Shown here one piece after another: positions 1-9,079 of a stretch of 64,000 nucleotides of DNA. The DNA comes from Methylococcales bacterium (GTDB taxonomy: Bacteria > Pseudomonadota > Gammaproteobacteria > Methylococcales > Methylomonadaceae). The number at the start of each line of letters is the position of its first letter. Position 1 is the stretch's first letter. Below the pieces are notes generated by a model. The model had not been told where the DNA came from, did not search any database, and saw nothing but the letters and a program-made list of their open reading frames with translations. Position numbers and translations under genes: made by a program. The stretch is taken from contig JASMBU010000001.1 in assembly GCA_030753675.1 (NCBI GenBank), positions 124,001-188,000 on the forward strand, given 5' to 3'.

Positions 1-1
1 G

Positions 2-793
2 TTTGCAGTTATTGGTCTTGGAAAATTAGGAGGCTATGAATTGGGGTATGGCTCAGATTTGGATATGGTGTTTTTATATCATAGTACTGATGAACGTGCT
101 TTAACCGATGGGCTGAAGTCTATTAGTGTTGTTGAGTTTTATGTACGATTAGGGCAGAAGATTATCTTTTTGTTAAATAGTAAATTATTGTCTGGTGTTT
201 TATATGAAACAGATATGCGCCTGCGTCCTAATGGCGCCTCAGGGTTATTGGCAGTTTCTGTCAAAGGGTATGCGATTTATCAGCAAGAAAATGCATGGAC
301 TTGGGAGCATCAGGCTTTAGTTCGAGGTCGCTTTGTCGCAGGAGACCCTGCAGTGGGTGCAATGTTTACGGCTGTTCGTGAGAAAGCGCTAAGTCAACCT
401 CGAGACTTTGATGTGTTAAAACGAGAGGTTTTAGCTATGCGTTTGAAAATGCAGGATCATTTTTTAAACCCCCATGAGAGCTTGTTTGACCTAAAATATG
501 GGACTGGAGGTATTGTCGATATTGAGTTTATAGTACAATTTTATGTATTAGCTTATGCTGAAAGTAATTTAGATTTAGTCACCTTCACCGATAACATTAG
601 ATTACTCCAACTTTTGCAGAAAAAAGGGCTGCTTTCTGAACGGAATGCAGATATTTTGCAACAGGCTTATTGTGAGTATCGTATTAAGAACCATCAACAA
701 GTTCTGCAGGGTCAGAGCGTTAAGGTTGAGGTTAAATGTGTTGAAGAATTACGTTCACAGGTAGAGTCTGTATGGCACGCTATAATGGATTAA
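2..793 (+). CDS. glnE: Glutamine synthetase adenylyltransferase, C-terminal part (5' truncated by window edge)
   Basis: The reading frame is open from base 2 to a TAA at 793, giving about 263 residues with no start inside the window. It matches the C-terminal half of GlnE, the bifunctional enzyme that adenylylates and deadenylylates glutamine synthetase under PII control. A GKLGG motif (residues 7-11) followed by GSDLD (17-21) is the nucleotidyltransferase signature, with the two metal-binding aspartates, of the second (adenylylating) domain. The rest is the helical C-terminal region. Full-length GlnE is about 900-1000 residues, so roughly the first 650-700 lie upstream of the window. ilvE follows closely in the same direction. 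Confidence 0.93.
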   Translation, partial: FAVIGLGKLGGYELGYGSDLDMVFLYHSTDERALTDGLKSISVVEFYVRLGQKIIFLLNSKLLSGVLYETDMRLRPNGASGLLAVSVKGYAIYQQENAWTWEHQALVRGRFVAGDPAVGAMFTAVREKALSQPRDFDVLKREVLAMRLKMQDHFLNPHESLFDLKYGTGGIVDIEFIVQFYVLAYAESNLDLVTFTDNIRLLQLLQKKGLLSERNADILQQAYCEYRIKNHQQVLQGQSVKVEVKCVEELRSQVESVWHAIMD

Positions 794-823
794 TTTAATG
801 ATTATATGGTGGGAGAAAGAATA

Positions 824-1747
824 ATGATGATGGATGACAGAGATGGTGTTATCTGGATGGACGGAGAGTGGCTACCTTGGCGTGAGGCAAAGGTTCATGT
901 CTTAACGCATACCTTGCATTATGGCGCCGGCGTTTTTGAAGGTATTAGAGCTTATAATACCGATAAAGGCCCCGCTATCTTTAAGCTTATAGAGCATACT
1001 AACCGGTTATTTCGATCCGCTCAGATTCTTATGATGAAGATGCCTTTTACTAAAGACGAGTTAAATAAGGCGCAACGAGAGGCGATTAATTTAAACCAAC
1101 TCGACAGTGCTTATATTCGCACCATGTGTTTTTATGGTTCTGAAGGAATGGGCTTGCGAGCGGATAACTTAAAGGTTCATGTGATGGTTGCCGCTTGGGA
1201 GTGGGGTGCGTATTTAGGCGATGAAAATCTTGAAAAAGGGATTCGTATTAGAACATCTTCATACACCCGTAATCATGTTAATAGCACGATGTGTAAGGCA
1301 AAAGCTAACGGTAATTATATTAATTCAATATTGGCTTTACAAGAAGCATTGTCAACCGGTTATGACGAGGCGTTATTGTTAGACCATGAGGGTTTTGTGG
1401 CTGAAGGCAGTGGGGAGAATTTATTTATTATTCGTAACGGTAAAATTTTTACACCTGAAACCACTTCAGCGCTAGAGGGGATTACGCGTGAAACAATTAT
1501 GATTATTGCTAAGGAGCATGGTTATGAGGTCATAGAAAAGCGTATTTCTCGTGATGAAGTTTATGTTGCTGACGAGGCTTTTTTTACTGGGTCAGCAGCA
1601 GAAGTAACTCCGATTCGTGAATATGATGGGCGCTTGATTGGTGATGGCTCAAGAGGGCCTATCACTCAACAAATACAAGCGTTATATTTTGATTATGTCG
1701 GTGGGCGTCGAGATGATCATCAGGAATGGTTGGATTACGTGAATTAA
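824..1747 (+). CDS. ilvE: Branched-chain amino acid aminotransferase
   Basis: This is a class IV PLP-dependent transaminase for the last step of Val, Leu and Ile synthesis, cytosolic. The 307-residue length is normal for IlvE. Family marks are the N-terminal HTLHYGAGVFEGIRAY segment (about residues 29-44), the PLP lysine K160 in the CKAKANGNY context, and GSGENLFI further on. An in-frame ATG lies at 806, but GGGAG at 810-814 sits about nine bases before the ATG at 824, so I chose 824; the ATGs at 827 and 830 are also possible. waaF follows after one base, so the two are probably co-transcribed. Confidence 0.95.
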   Translation: MMMDDRDGVIWMDGEWLPWREAKVHVLTHTLHYGAGVFEGIRAYNTDKGPAIFKLIEHTNRLFRSAQILMMKMPFTKDELNKAQREAINLNQLDSAYIRTMCFYGSEGMGLRADNLKVHVMVAAWEWGAYLGDENLEKGIRIRTSSYTRNHVNSTMCKAKANGNYINSILALQEALSTGYDEALLLDHEGFVAEGSGENLFIIRNGKIFTPETTSALEGITRETIMIIAKEHGYEVIEKRISRDEVYVADEAFFTGSAAEVTPIREYDGRLIGDGSRGPITQQIQALYFDYVGGRRDDHQEWLDYVN

Positions 1748-1748
1748 G

Positions 1749-2768
1749 GTGGCGGGTGATTTGGAAAAAATTTTAATTGTCGGTCCATCGTGGATTGGCG
1801 ATATGGTTATGGCGCAAAGTTTATTTATAACGTTAAAGAAATTAAACCCGGATACTCAGATAGATGTGCTTGCACCGGTTTGGACTTTTCCTTTATTGGC
1901 GCGTATGCCAGAAGTGAATAAGTCGGTAGCTATGCCCTTAGGGCATGGTCAGTTGGGGCTAGGGGATCGTTTTAAGTTAGGACGCCATTTAGTTGCAGAA
2001 CATTATCAGCGAGCGATGGTGCTACCTAATTCTTGGAAGTCTGCTCTGGTGCCTTTAGCGGCGAAGATCCCACAGCGGATTGGTTATTTGGGTGAGTGTC
2101 GCTGGGGGGTGTTAACAGAGCCTCGTAAATTAATTAAACAGGATTTGCCCATGACCGTACAGCGTTTTGTGTCTTTGGGGTTAGTCGAGGGTGGGTGCCC
2201 GGCTGATATTCCAATACCGAAATTGCAGGTGAATCAAGTTGAGCTGGGAGCGGTAAAAAATAAATTCAACTTCGACACGGGGGGGCGTTTTTTAGCCTTA
2301 TGTCCGGGTGCTGAATATGGTCTGGCTAAGCGTTGGTTATCGGAGCGTTTCGCCGCTGTTGCGAAGGCTAAAATAGCCGAAGGTTGGCAGGTGATATTAT
2401 TAGGTTCGGATAAGGATCGAGACGTTGCTGAGCAGATTAATCTGTTAACGAATAATCAGTGTCTGGATTTTATTGGTAAGACAACCTTAGTTGAAGCGGT
2501 TGATTTATTATCGTTAGTTGATGTCGTTGTGAGTAACGACTCTGGATTGATGCATGTTGCAGCGGCTTTAAATAAGCCTTTGGTTGCTATTTATGGCTCT
2601 TCAGATCCTGGGTTTACCCCACCGTTACATCAAGGCGCTAGGATTATTTCTTTACAAAAGTCATGTGCTCCTTGTTTTAAACGAGAATGTCCCTTAGGGC
2701 ATACGCACTGTTTAACCGAGATTACCTCAGATTACGTTCTTTCTGAAATAAGTACTTTTAACTTGTGA
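1749..2768 (+). CDS. waaF: ADP-heptose:LPS heptosyltransferase II
   Basis: A 339-residue GT9-family glycosyltransferase that adds the second L-glycero-D-manno-heptose to the LPS inner core on the cytoplasmic face of the inner membrane. Seen: N-terminal GPSWIGDMVMAQSL (residues 12-25), the sugar-nucleotide site NDSGLMHVAAAL, and a cysteine-rich C-terminal segment (SCAPC...CPLGHTHC) typical of WaaF. The GTG start at 1749 follows the ilvE stop by one base and lacks a clear Shine-Dalgarno, so translational coupling is likely; TTG at 1761 is an alternative. Its 3' end overlaps waaC. Confidence 0.92.
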   Translation: MAGDLEKILIVGPSWIGDMVMAQSLFITLKKLNPDTQIDVLAPVWTFPLLARMPEVNKSVAMPLGHGQLGLGDRFKLGRHLVAEHYQRAMVLPNSWKSALVPLAAKIPQRIGYLGECRWGVLTEPRKLIKQDLPMTVQRFVSLGLVEGGCPADIPIPKLQVNQVELGAVKNKFNFDTGGRFLALCPGAEYGLAKRWLSERFAAVAKAKIAEGWQVILLGSDKDRDVAEQINLLTNNQCLDFIGKTTLVEAVDLLSLVDVVVSNDSGLMHVAAALNKPLVAIYGSSDPGFTPPLHQGARIISLQKSCAPCFKRECPLGHTHCLTEITSDYVLSEISTFNL

Positions 2769-3760
2769 AGATTGCAATTGTTAAGTTATCGGCGCTCGGT
2801 GATATTGTCCATGCGATGGTCGCTTTGCAATTTTTAAGAAGTCATATTAAGGGTATTCAGATTCATTGGTTTGTAGAGGCCGCTTTTGCTGAATTATTGG
2901 CAGATAATCCTGATGTTGATCAAATTAATGTGGTTAATTTAAAGGCCTTAAAAAAGAATAAAAAAGGCATTCCCCAGCAATTTAAGCAACTCAGATCTTT
3001 TTCAGAAAATGATTATGATTGGATTGTCGATGCGCAGGGTTTAATAAAATCGGCTGTAGTGAGCCGGCTGTTAGGTAAAAATACCGCAGGTTTTGATAGG
3101 GTTTCGGCGCGCGAAGGCTTGGCAGCAATGTTTTATAACAAGACCATTGCTAGCCCATACGTGGAAAATACGATTGATCGAAATGTACAGGTCATTACCG
3201 AGTCTTTAGGCTTTCGGGTGAGTGAGGCGATGATCATGCATAAGCGGCCTTTTTTATTTTATCGCGATTGTAGTGATAGCTATGAAGGGTATTTTTCTAC
3301 GACAAAGAAAAACATTGTTTTTGCGATTGGTTCAACTTGGGAGAGTCGAAATTATCCAAAAGAGGGTTTTCTTGAAGTGATAGAAGCGCTGCAACAAAAT
3401 AGTTTAATCCTCTGGGCGACCGAGCTAGAAAAAGAGCGAGCTGACTGGATTGCGAAACGTTCAGCGTTTGTAAGGGTTTTACCTAAATTAACGATGAACG
3501 GATTAAAGGCGGTGATAGCAAATTCAGATTTGATGATTGGGAATGACACCGGTCCTACGCACATGGCTTGGGGATTGAATCGGCCGTCCATTACTTTGTT
3601 TGGGCCGACACCAGTCAGTCGTATTTATCAGACTGAAATAAATATTGCTATAAAGTCGCCCTCTAAGGTCAATCCGTTAAAGTTGAATAAACAGGATTTT
3701 TCTATTGTTGAAATTCCCGCAGTTGCTGTGGTTGAGCAGGCGCAAGGGTTGTTAATTTAG
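2765..3760 (+). CDS. waaC: ADP-heptose:LPS heptosyltransferase I
   Basis: A 331-residue GT9 glycosyltransferase that transfers the first heptose to Kdo2-lipid A. Seen: KLSALGDIVHAM at the N-terminus (residues 7-18), the typical WaaC acceptor-site pattern, and NDTGPTHMAWGL near the C-terminus. The GTG start overlaps the waaF stop in a GTGA arrangement, indicating coupled translation of the two heptosyltransferases. It is the last gene of the glnE-ilvE-waaF-waaC run and converges on the 6S RNA gene. Confidence 0.92.
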   Translation: MKIAIVKLSALGDIVHAMVALQFLRSHIKGIQIHWFVEAAFAELLADNPDVDQINVVNLKALKKNKKGIPQQFKQLRSFSENDYDWIVDAQGLIKSAVVSRLLGKNTAGFDRVSAREGLAAMFYNKTIASPYVENTIDRNVQVITESLGFRVSEAMIMHKRPFLFYRDCSDSYEGYFSTTKKNIVFAIGSTWESRNYPKEGFLEVIEALQQNSLILWATELEKERADWIAKRSAFVRVLPKLTMNGLKAVIANSDLMIGNDTGPTHMAWGLNRPSITLFGPTPVSRIYQTEINIAIKSPSKVNPLKLNKQDFSIVEIPAVAVVEQAQGLLI

Positions 3761-3842
3761 CGGATTATTCAAGAGAGGATTAGGTGTGCGACCTATAGGG
3801 TGATTCTAGACCGTTATGCCAGTCATGATCCAGTCCATTGAT

Positions 3843-4026
3843 ATGGCGTCTCCCATGTGCACCGTTTTGTATTTTTGTTCTTGAACCAGGGGCTCAAGTG
3901 GGAACATTATTGGCCAAAAAGGCTTTCCGTTAAAGGACATGCACACCATGGTCAATGTCTGTACCCTAAGGTTGTATCTAAGCCCAAGAAGACCAAATAC
4001 GCCTCGGTTGCTACAGGAGACACAGT
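3843..4026 (-). ncRNA. ssrS: 6S RNA
   Basis: The stretch downstream of zapA has no plausible protein gene but fits 6S RNA, the RNA polymerase sigma-70 mimic. On the minus strand the 5' end GTCTCC (4021-4016) pairs exactly with GGAGAC near the 3' end (3853-3848), forming the closing stem. The characteristic late hairpin CTTGAGCC...GGTTCAAG lies at about 3897-3879, where E. coli 6S has CTTGAACC...GGTTCAAG. The zapA-ssrS order and same-strand orientation are also as in E. coli. Ends are estimated to within about five bases. E. coli fau/ygfA, which normally follows, is absent. No tool-based covariance search was possible. Confidence 0.85.
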
Positions 4027-4064
4027 TCATTTTAACGTAGTTATGGGGTAAGGGAAATCGGAAA

Positions 4065-4364
4065 TTAAATTTTTTCGAGTGTGTTATCTATTTTTCTTTG
4101 TAACCGTAATAGGTGACGATCAATTTCAGGGTTTAATTGTGGATTTTCGGTCGTTGTCGGGTCAATATCGAGAACAAGATTTAGGGCTGCCATAACCGCG
4201 ACCCTTTCTGCGTTAGTGACTTTTCCTGAGTCTCGAATTTCACGCATTCTTTTATCAAGTAATTGCGCTGAATGTAAGAGATTATTTTTTTCCTCAGCGG
4301 AGCAGGAAACCTTATATTCTTTTCCGAAGATAGGCAGTAAAACAGAGCAGTTTTTTGTCATCAC
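4065..4364 (-). CDS. zapA: Cell division protein ZapA
   Basis: A 99-residue cytosolic protein that bundles FtsZ filaments at the Z-ring. The N-terminal domain carries the family's LLPIFGKEYKVSCSAEE segment (residues 9-25), with LLHSAQLLDKRMREIRDSGK and the NAERVAVMAALN helix after it, followed by a C-terminal coiled coil. Length is normal. The start ATG overlaps the stop of the zapB-like gene in an ATGA arrangement, and 6S RNA follows about 40 bases downstream. Confidence 0.93.
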   Translation of the reverse strand: MMTKNCSVLLPIFGKEYKVSCSAEEKNNLLHSAQLLDKRMREIRDSGKVTNAERVAVMAALNLVLDIDPTTTENPQLNPEIDRHLLRLQRKIDNTLEKI

Positions 4365-4573
4365 ATATGCTCCATTGATTTGAGTCGTGTTATCATGGAT
4401 TCAACTTTTGTTTTTGCAAGAATCGTTTTCTCGATGAGTCTCGATTTTTCACGGATTAACTCAACCTGTTTGATTTTTAGCAATTCATTTTCTTCGGTAA
4501 TGGAGTTACACATCTGGATAAGGCTATCCAGTTTTTCTTCAAGGATCTGGAGTTGATTATTTTCACTTGCCAT
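4361..4573 (-). CDS. ZapB-like coiled-coil protein (TIGR02449 type)
   Basis: A 70-residue, charged, almost wholly helical protein with heptad-like spacing of leucines, resembling the small ZapB-like proteins encoded just before zapA in many gammaproteobacteria. The frame is open further upstream to 4636, but the extension contains no coiled coil and the ATG at 4573 begins the family-like MASENNQLQ sequence, so I chose it. Overlap with zapA by four bases implies coupled expression. A role in Z-ring organisation is inferred from context and fold only. Confidence 0.75.
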   Translation of the reverse strand: MASENNQLQILEEKLDSLIQMCNSITEENELLKIKQVELIREKSRLIEKTILAKTKVESMITRLKSMEHM

Positions 4574-4682
4574 AGTCGAGAATGCAGTTAATGTTAGAAT
4601 CATTTCTATATTAGGATGGAGCTTAAATAGTAGCATAAGAGCTCTAGTTTATTAAAGTTACAAAAAAGGTAAACGCTATTTT

Positions 4683-5207
4683 ATGACATATTTATCTATT
4701 GATGCATTGTTAATGGATGCTGGTGTAACCAGTAATGCGGCTGAAGCGCACGGTCTTGCCACCGGCATGTTGTGTGTTGATATTCGAATATCCAGCGATT
4801 TATGGTTAAAAGAATTATTAGCAGAATCTAACCCTTTGACCGATGTTGAAAAATTAGCCTTGTTAGCCCTGTTTGAACAGACCGCTAAATTATTGAGTGA
4901 GGGTGGTTTTGAGTTCGATTTATTATTGCCTGATGATGAGGAAAGTTTGTCTAATCGTGTCGATGCGCTACGGCATTGGTGTTTAGGGTTTTTACTGGGG
5001 TTGGGGTTTGCCCGTTCAGGAGATGATTGGCCCGGTGAGAGTGGTGAGCTTTTGAAAGATTTGGTTGAGTTCACGCAGGTTGATAGTGATGTTGAGGGTG
5101 AAGAAGATGAGACAGCTTTTTTTGAGTTAGTGGAGTATGTGCGAGTCGCCGTGCAGGTTGTTCAGTCTGACCTGTCTTCAGAAGGTGATGCTGAGGCCTT
5201 ACATTAA
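4683..5207 (+). CDS. ygfB: UPF0149 family protein YgfB
   Basis: A 174-residue helical, acidic protein of the YgfB/UPF0149 family. Typical features are the N-terminal AEAHGLATGMLC segment (residues 20-31) and the HWCLGFLLGLGFA segment (98-110). The molecular function is not firmly established; in Pseudomonas YgfB has been linked to control of ampDh3 and beta-lactam resistance. Placement directly ahead of pepP-ubiH-ubiI and divergent from zapB/zapA is the standard gammaproteobacterial arrangement. Confidence 0.9.
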   Translation: MTYLSIDALLMDAGVTSNAAEAHGLATGMLCVDIRISSDLWLKELLAESNPLTDVEKLALLALFEQTAKLLSEGGFEFDLLLPDDEESLSNRVDALRHWCLGFLLGLGFARSGDDWPGESGELLKDLVEFTQVDSDVEGEEDETAFFELVEYVRVAVQVVQSDLSSEGDAEALH

Positions 5208-5235
5208 AACTGTTCGTTTTTAAAAAATAAACCAC

Positions 5236-6546
5236 ATGAATCAAGAAGAATTTAAGCGTCGACGGCGTTTTTTAATGGAAGCAATCGGTGAAGGTAACAT
5301 TGCTATTATTGCCAGTGCGACTCAAAAAAACCGTAATCGAGATGTTGATTATCTTTTCCGCCAAGACAGCGATTTTTATTATTTAACAGGATTTGTAGAG
5401 GCAGAGTCTGTTGCTGTTTTTATTCCCGGTCGTCAGCAAGGGGAATATTTGTTGTTTTGTCCTGAATTTGATGCGCAAAAGGCATTATGGGAAGGTGCTC
5501 ATGCCGGCTTAGAAGGTGCCGTTGAAGAGCATGGAGCAGATGACGCTTTTCCTATTGAAGACTTGGACGATATTTTACCGGGCCTACTTGAAAATAAGGC
5601 CCGTGTGTTTTATCCGATGGGACGAGATAGTGAAATAAACCATCATATTTTAGACTGGGTTAATACCTTAAGAGGAAATAGTCGTTCGGGGATACGTGTG
5701 CCGGGCGAGTTTGTTTCTTTAGAGCATGTGCTTCATGAGATGCGCCTTTTTAAGAGCCCTCAAGAAATTGCTTTGATGCGCCAAGCAGCTGAAGTTTCCA
5801 CGAAGGCGCATAAACGAGCTATGCAGAATTGTCGATTATGCCAATATGAATTTCAAGTTGAGGCAGAGTTGATTCATGAATTTATGTTTTATGGGCATAG
5901 GTCACCTGCTTATCCCTCAATTGTTGCAGGTGGTGCGAATGCTTGTATATTGCATTACACAGATAATGTTTCACGCCTACAAACAGGTGATTTGTTGTTA
6001 ATCGATGCCGGTGCTGAATGTCATTATTATGCAGCGGATATTACCCGGACTTTTCCGGTTTCAGGTCGATTTAGTGAACCTCAAAAATTATTGTATCAGC
6101 TCGTTTTAGATGCTCAGTTAGCAGCTATTGAACAAGTGCAACCGGGGACGCCTTGGAATTGTTCGCATGATATTGCTATTGAGGTGTTAACCGCAGGTTT
6201 GGTGGAATTAGGTATCTTAATCGGTGTAGTTAGCGAATTAATTGAGCAAGAGGCATATAAACCTTATTATATGCATCGAATTGGACATTGGTTGGGGATG
6301 GATGTGCATGATGTCGGCGATTATAAAATAGATGGGCAATGGCGATTATTAGAATCAGGAATGGTGTTGACTATAGAGCCTGGGCTCTATATCCCAGAAC
6401 AGGATACGTCAGTAGCTATACAGTGGCGAGGCATCGGGATACGGATTGAAGATAATATTTTAGTGACAGAAAAGGGGTGTGAGGTCTTAACTGAGGCGGC
6501 ACCTAAAACTATTCCGGCGATTGAAGCATTAATGCAGGCCAACTAG
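5236..6546 (+). CDS. pepP: Xaa-Pro aminopeptidase (aminopeptidase P)
   Basis: A 436-residue M24 metallopeptidase that removes the N-terminal residue before proline, cytosolic. The N-terminal half is the AMP_N domain (RRRRFLMEAIGEG at residues 8-20; RQDSDFYYLTGF around 45-56). The pita-bread catalytic domain shows all expected metal ligands: the aspartates of LIDAGAE and AADITRTFP, the histidine of HRIGHWLGMDVHDVG, and the glutamates of LTIEPGLY and RIEDNILV. It abuts ubiH with no gap, so the genes form an operon. Confidence 0.95.
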   Translation: MNQEEFKRRRRFLMEAIGEGNIAIIASATQKNRNRDVDYLFRQDSDFYYLTGFVEAESVAVFIPGRQQGEYLLFCPEFDAQKALWEGAHAGLEGAVEEHGADDAFPIEDLDDILPGLLENKARVFYPMGRDSEINHHILDWVNTLRGNSRSGIRVPGEFVSLEHVLHEMRLFKSPQEIALMRQAAEVSTKAHKRAMQNCRLCQYEFQVEAELIHEFMFYGHRSPAYPSIVAGGANACILHYTDNVSRLQTGDLLLIDAGAECHYYAADITRTFPVSGRFSEPQKLLYQLVLDAQLAAIEQVQPGTPWNCSHDIAIEVLTAGLVELGILIGVVSELIEQEAYKPYYMHRIGHWLGMDVHDVGDYKIDGQWRLLESGMVLTIEPGLYIPEQDTSVAIQWRGIGIRIEDNILVTEKGCEVLTEAAPKTIPAIEALMQAN

Positions 6547-7761
6547 ATGCGTTATGACTATGATTTGATCATTGTGGGTGGTGGCTTGGCCGGTAATTGT
6601 CTGGCTATGGCGCTAAAGGACTCTGGATTACGGGTAGCTTTAATTGAGGCTGAAACGGATATTGAACGGGAAAAGGCACCCATAGGCCAACGAGCATTGG
6701 CTTTGGCCTATGGCTCAACAGTGATGTTGGCCGCATTAGAGTTGTGGGAAACAATAAGCAAAACAGCAACCCCCATAAAACATATTCACATATCTGATCA
6801 GGGCCATTTTGGTAAAACACGTTTGTCTGCAGAAAAAGAAGGTGTCGAAGCTTTAGGCTATGTCATTACGGCCCATCAGATTGAAAGTCATGTGAGTAAG
6901 CAAGCGAGTCAAACGGGGTTAACGGTTTATTGTCCCGCTCGTGTTGTTGGCTTAATGTCTAGTGATGAGGCGACTTATCTTAATATTAATGTGGATAAGC
7001 AGTCGGTGAATTTAACCACTAAGCTTGTAGTTGGTGCAGACGGTGGGCAGTCCACGGTTCGAGATTTATTGGGTATTAAACAAAAGATTACAGAGTATTC
7101 TCAAAAAGCCATTGTTACGACGATTCGTTCATCGTTAGGACATAATTATGTGGCCTATGAACGCTTTACCTCACAGGGGCCGTTAGCGGTTTTACCGACA
7201 ATAGAAGGCTGTAGTGCTGTCGTTTGGACACGAACAAATGAACAAGCTGATGATTTAATTCAAGGCAGTGATAGTGATTTTTTGGCACAACTGCAAAATT
7301 GTTTTGGTTATCGCATGGGTGAATTACAATTAGTTGGGCCACGTTTTGCTTTTCCTGTGAATCTTATACGAGCAGATAGGATGGTTGAAGGGCGTGCAGT
7401 CATTGTGGGTAACGCCGCACATCAATTACATCCGGTTGCAGGTCAAGGGTTTAATCTTGGGTTGCGTGATGTCTTGCAGTTGGCCGAGATGTTAATTGAG
7501 CAAGCTGAAAGTGGAGGCGATATTGGTGATCCTGACTTTTTGAAAAGCTATGCAAAAGTGCGTCAGATTGATCATGACAAGGTTGTTAATTTCACCGATT
7601 GCTTGGTTCGTGTTTTTTCTAATGATTGGGTTCCTGTTGCTATTTCACGTAATACGGCATTAATTGTACTCGATCATGTTAACAGTGTTAAATCCTTGGT
7701 AACGCGACATGCTATGGGCTTAGGTGGGAAATTAAATCGTCTTGGTAAACGGAGATATTGA
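6547..7761 (+). CDS. ubiH: 2-octaprenyl-6-methoxyphenol hydroxylase (ubiquinone C4 hydroxylase)
   Basis: A 404-residue FAD-dependent monooxygenase of the UbiH/UbiI/UbiF family, acting in ubiquinone ring hydroxylation at the inner membrane. Seen: Rossmann motif GGGLAGNCLAMAL (residues 11-23), the middle VVGADGGQSTVRDLLGI motif, and the FAD site GNAAHQLHPVAGQGFNLGLRD. The ATG follows the pepP stop directly. UbiH rather than another paralogue is chosen from order (first after pepP) and similarity; regiospecificity cannot be proved by reading. Confidence 0.9.
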   Translation: MRYDYDLIIVGGGLAGNCLAMALKDSGLRVALIEAETDIEREKAPIGQRALALAYGSTVMLAALELWETISKTATPIKHIHISDQGHFGKTRLSAEKEGVEALGYVITAHQIESHVSKQASQTGLTVYCPARVVGLMSSDEATYLNINVDKQSVNLTTKLVVGADGGQSTVRDLLGIKQKITEYSQKAIVTTIRSSLGHNYVAYERFTSQGPLAVLPTIEGCSAVVWTRTNEQADDLIQGSDSDFLAQLQNCFGYRMGELQLVGPRFAFPVNLIRADRMVEGRAVIVGNAAHQLHPVAGQGFNLGLRDVLQLAEMLIEQAESGGDIGDPDFLKSYAKVRQIDHDKVVNFTDCLVRVFSNDWVPVAISRNTALIVLDHVNSVKSLVTRHAMGLGGKLNRLGKRRY

Positions 7762-7762
7762 G

Positions 7763-8971
7763 GTGGTAGACCAATATGAAATTATTGTTGTCGGCGGTGG
7801 TGTTGTCGGGGCAACTGTTGCATGTGGATTGGCAAATAAGGGTATTTCAGTAGCGTTACTAAATAAAGAAAACCCACCGCGCATTTTGCCACAAAGCGAT
7901 TATGATCTTCGTGTTTCAGCGCTCACGCAGGGGTCTGTTAATATCATGAAAGGATTGGGGGCTTGGCCTGAGATTGTTCGACGCGGTGTCAGTCCATATC
8001 GGGATATGCGTGTATACGACGGTGCTGGTAATGGTTGTCTGCATTTTGATAATACTGAAACATATTTTCAAGAATTAGGTTTTATTGTTGAAAATAGAGT
8101 AATTGTAGCTGGCTTATGGGATCTGTTCGAGGGTTATGATTGTGGTGAAGTCATTTGTGCGGATCCTGTTGTGGCGATAGCACCTCATTCTTTAGGGCGG
8201 CAATTAACATTGCGGAGTGGGCGCTGTATTAAAGCAGCGTTAGTTATAGCTGCAGATGGCCAACATTCTTCGATGCGTAGTCAAATGGGAATTGGTGTGC
8301 TTAGCTGGCCTTATCACCAACAGGGGTTAGTCACGACAGTTTCAACGACAAAGGATCATCAACGAACGGCGTGGCAGCGATTTTTAGAACAGGGTCCATT
8401 GGCTTTTTTGCCGTTACGTAATGGGCAAAGCTCAATTGTTTGGACGTTAGGGACAGCCAGCGCTAATGAGTATAGAGATTGTTCCGAGGTGGATTTCTTG
8501 GCGGCATTAACGGAAGCGTCGGGGGGGCTTTTGGGGGAGATAACTAGTGTGGCTACGCGAGCTGCTTTTCCACTGAACTTTCAGCATGCGAATAGTTATA
8601 CGGCTGAGGCTTTTGTGTTAGTGGGTGATGCTGCACATACCATGCACCCTTTAGCAGGGCAGGGGGCTAATGCTGGATTATTAGATGCGGCAGCCATTAT
8701 CGAGTTACTTGTACTGGCAAAAGAACGGCGTCGACCATTAGGCAGCGCACAAGTATTAAGACGTTACGAGCGATGGCGAAAAGGTGATAACTTAGTCATG
8801 ATGACAACGATGGATTTATTAAAGCGAATGTATGGTGTTCATGATCAACCTGTTGTGCAATTGCGTTCTTGGGGGATGAATATGATTAATCAATCTATAT
8901 TGCTGAAGAAAATGTTTAATCAATACGCGATGGGGTTAAGGTCGGGGTTGCCAAAGCTAGCGGTGAAGTAG
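7763..8971 (+). CDS. ubiI: UbiI/VisC-type ubiquinone hydroxylase
   Basis: A second FAD monooxygenase of the same family, about 402 residues from the GTG at 7763. Seen: GGGVVGATVACGL near the N-terminus, AADGQHSSMRSQMGI in the middle and GDAAHTMHPLAGQGANAGLLDA for FAD binding. An upstream TTG at 7742 is in frame, but it lies inside ubiH; the CGGAGA at 7750-7755 is correctly placed for the GTG. In E. coli the gene at this position (visC/ubiI) performs C5 hydroxylation. In some relatives the paralogue is UbiF-like, so the precise ring position is inferred. Confidence 0.85.
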   Translation: MVDQYEIIVVGGGVVGATVACGLANKGISVALLNKENPPRILPQSDYDLRVSALTQGSVNIMKGLGAWPEIVRRGVSPYRDMRVYDGAGNGCLHFDNTETYFQELGFIVENRVIVAGLWDLFEGYDCGEVICADPVVAIAPHSLGRQLTLRSGRCIKAALVIAADGQHSSMRSQMGIGVLSWPYHQQGLVTTVSTTKDHQRTAWQRFLEQGPLAFLPLRNGQSSIVWTLGTASANEYRDCSEVDFLAALTEASGGLLGEITSVATRAAFPLNFQHANSYTAEAFVLVGDAAHTMHPLAGQGANAGLLDAAAIIELLVLAKERRRPLGSAQVLRRYERWRKGDNLVMMTTMDLLKRMYGVHDQPVVQLRSWGMNMINQSILLKKMFNQYAMGLRSGLPKLAVK

Positions 8972-9079
8972 CAGAGACGATAAACTGTGGTAAGGGTTAT
9001 TTAAAGGTCAATGAGCAACAATATGTTGAGTCATTATTTTAGAATATACGTGATGATTTTATCGATCAAGGAATAACAT

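Noticed and set aside
3806-4051. Short open frames on both strands between waaC and zapA
   Set aside because: They overlie the 6S RNA gene, have no ribosome site or recognisable sequence, and the DNA pairs as an RNA.
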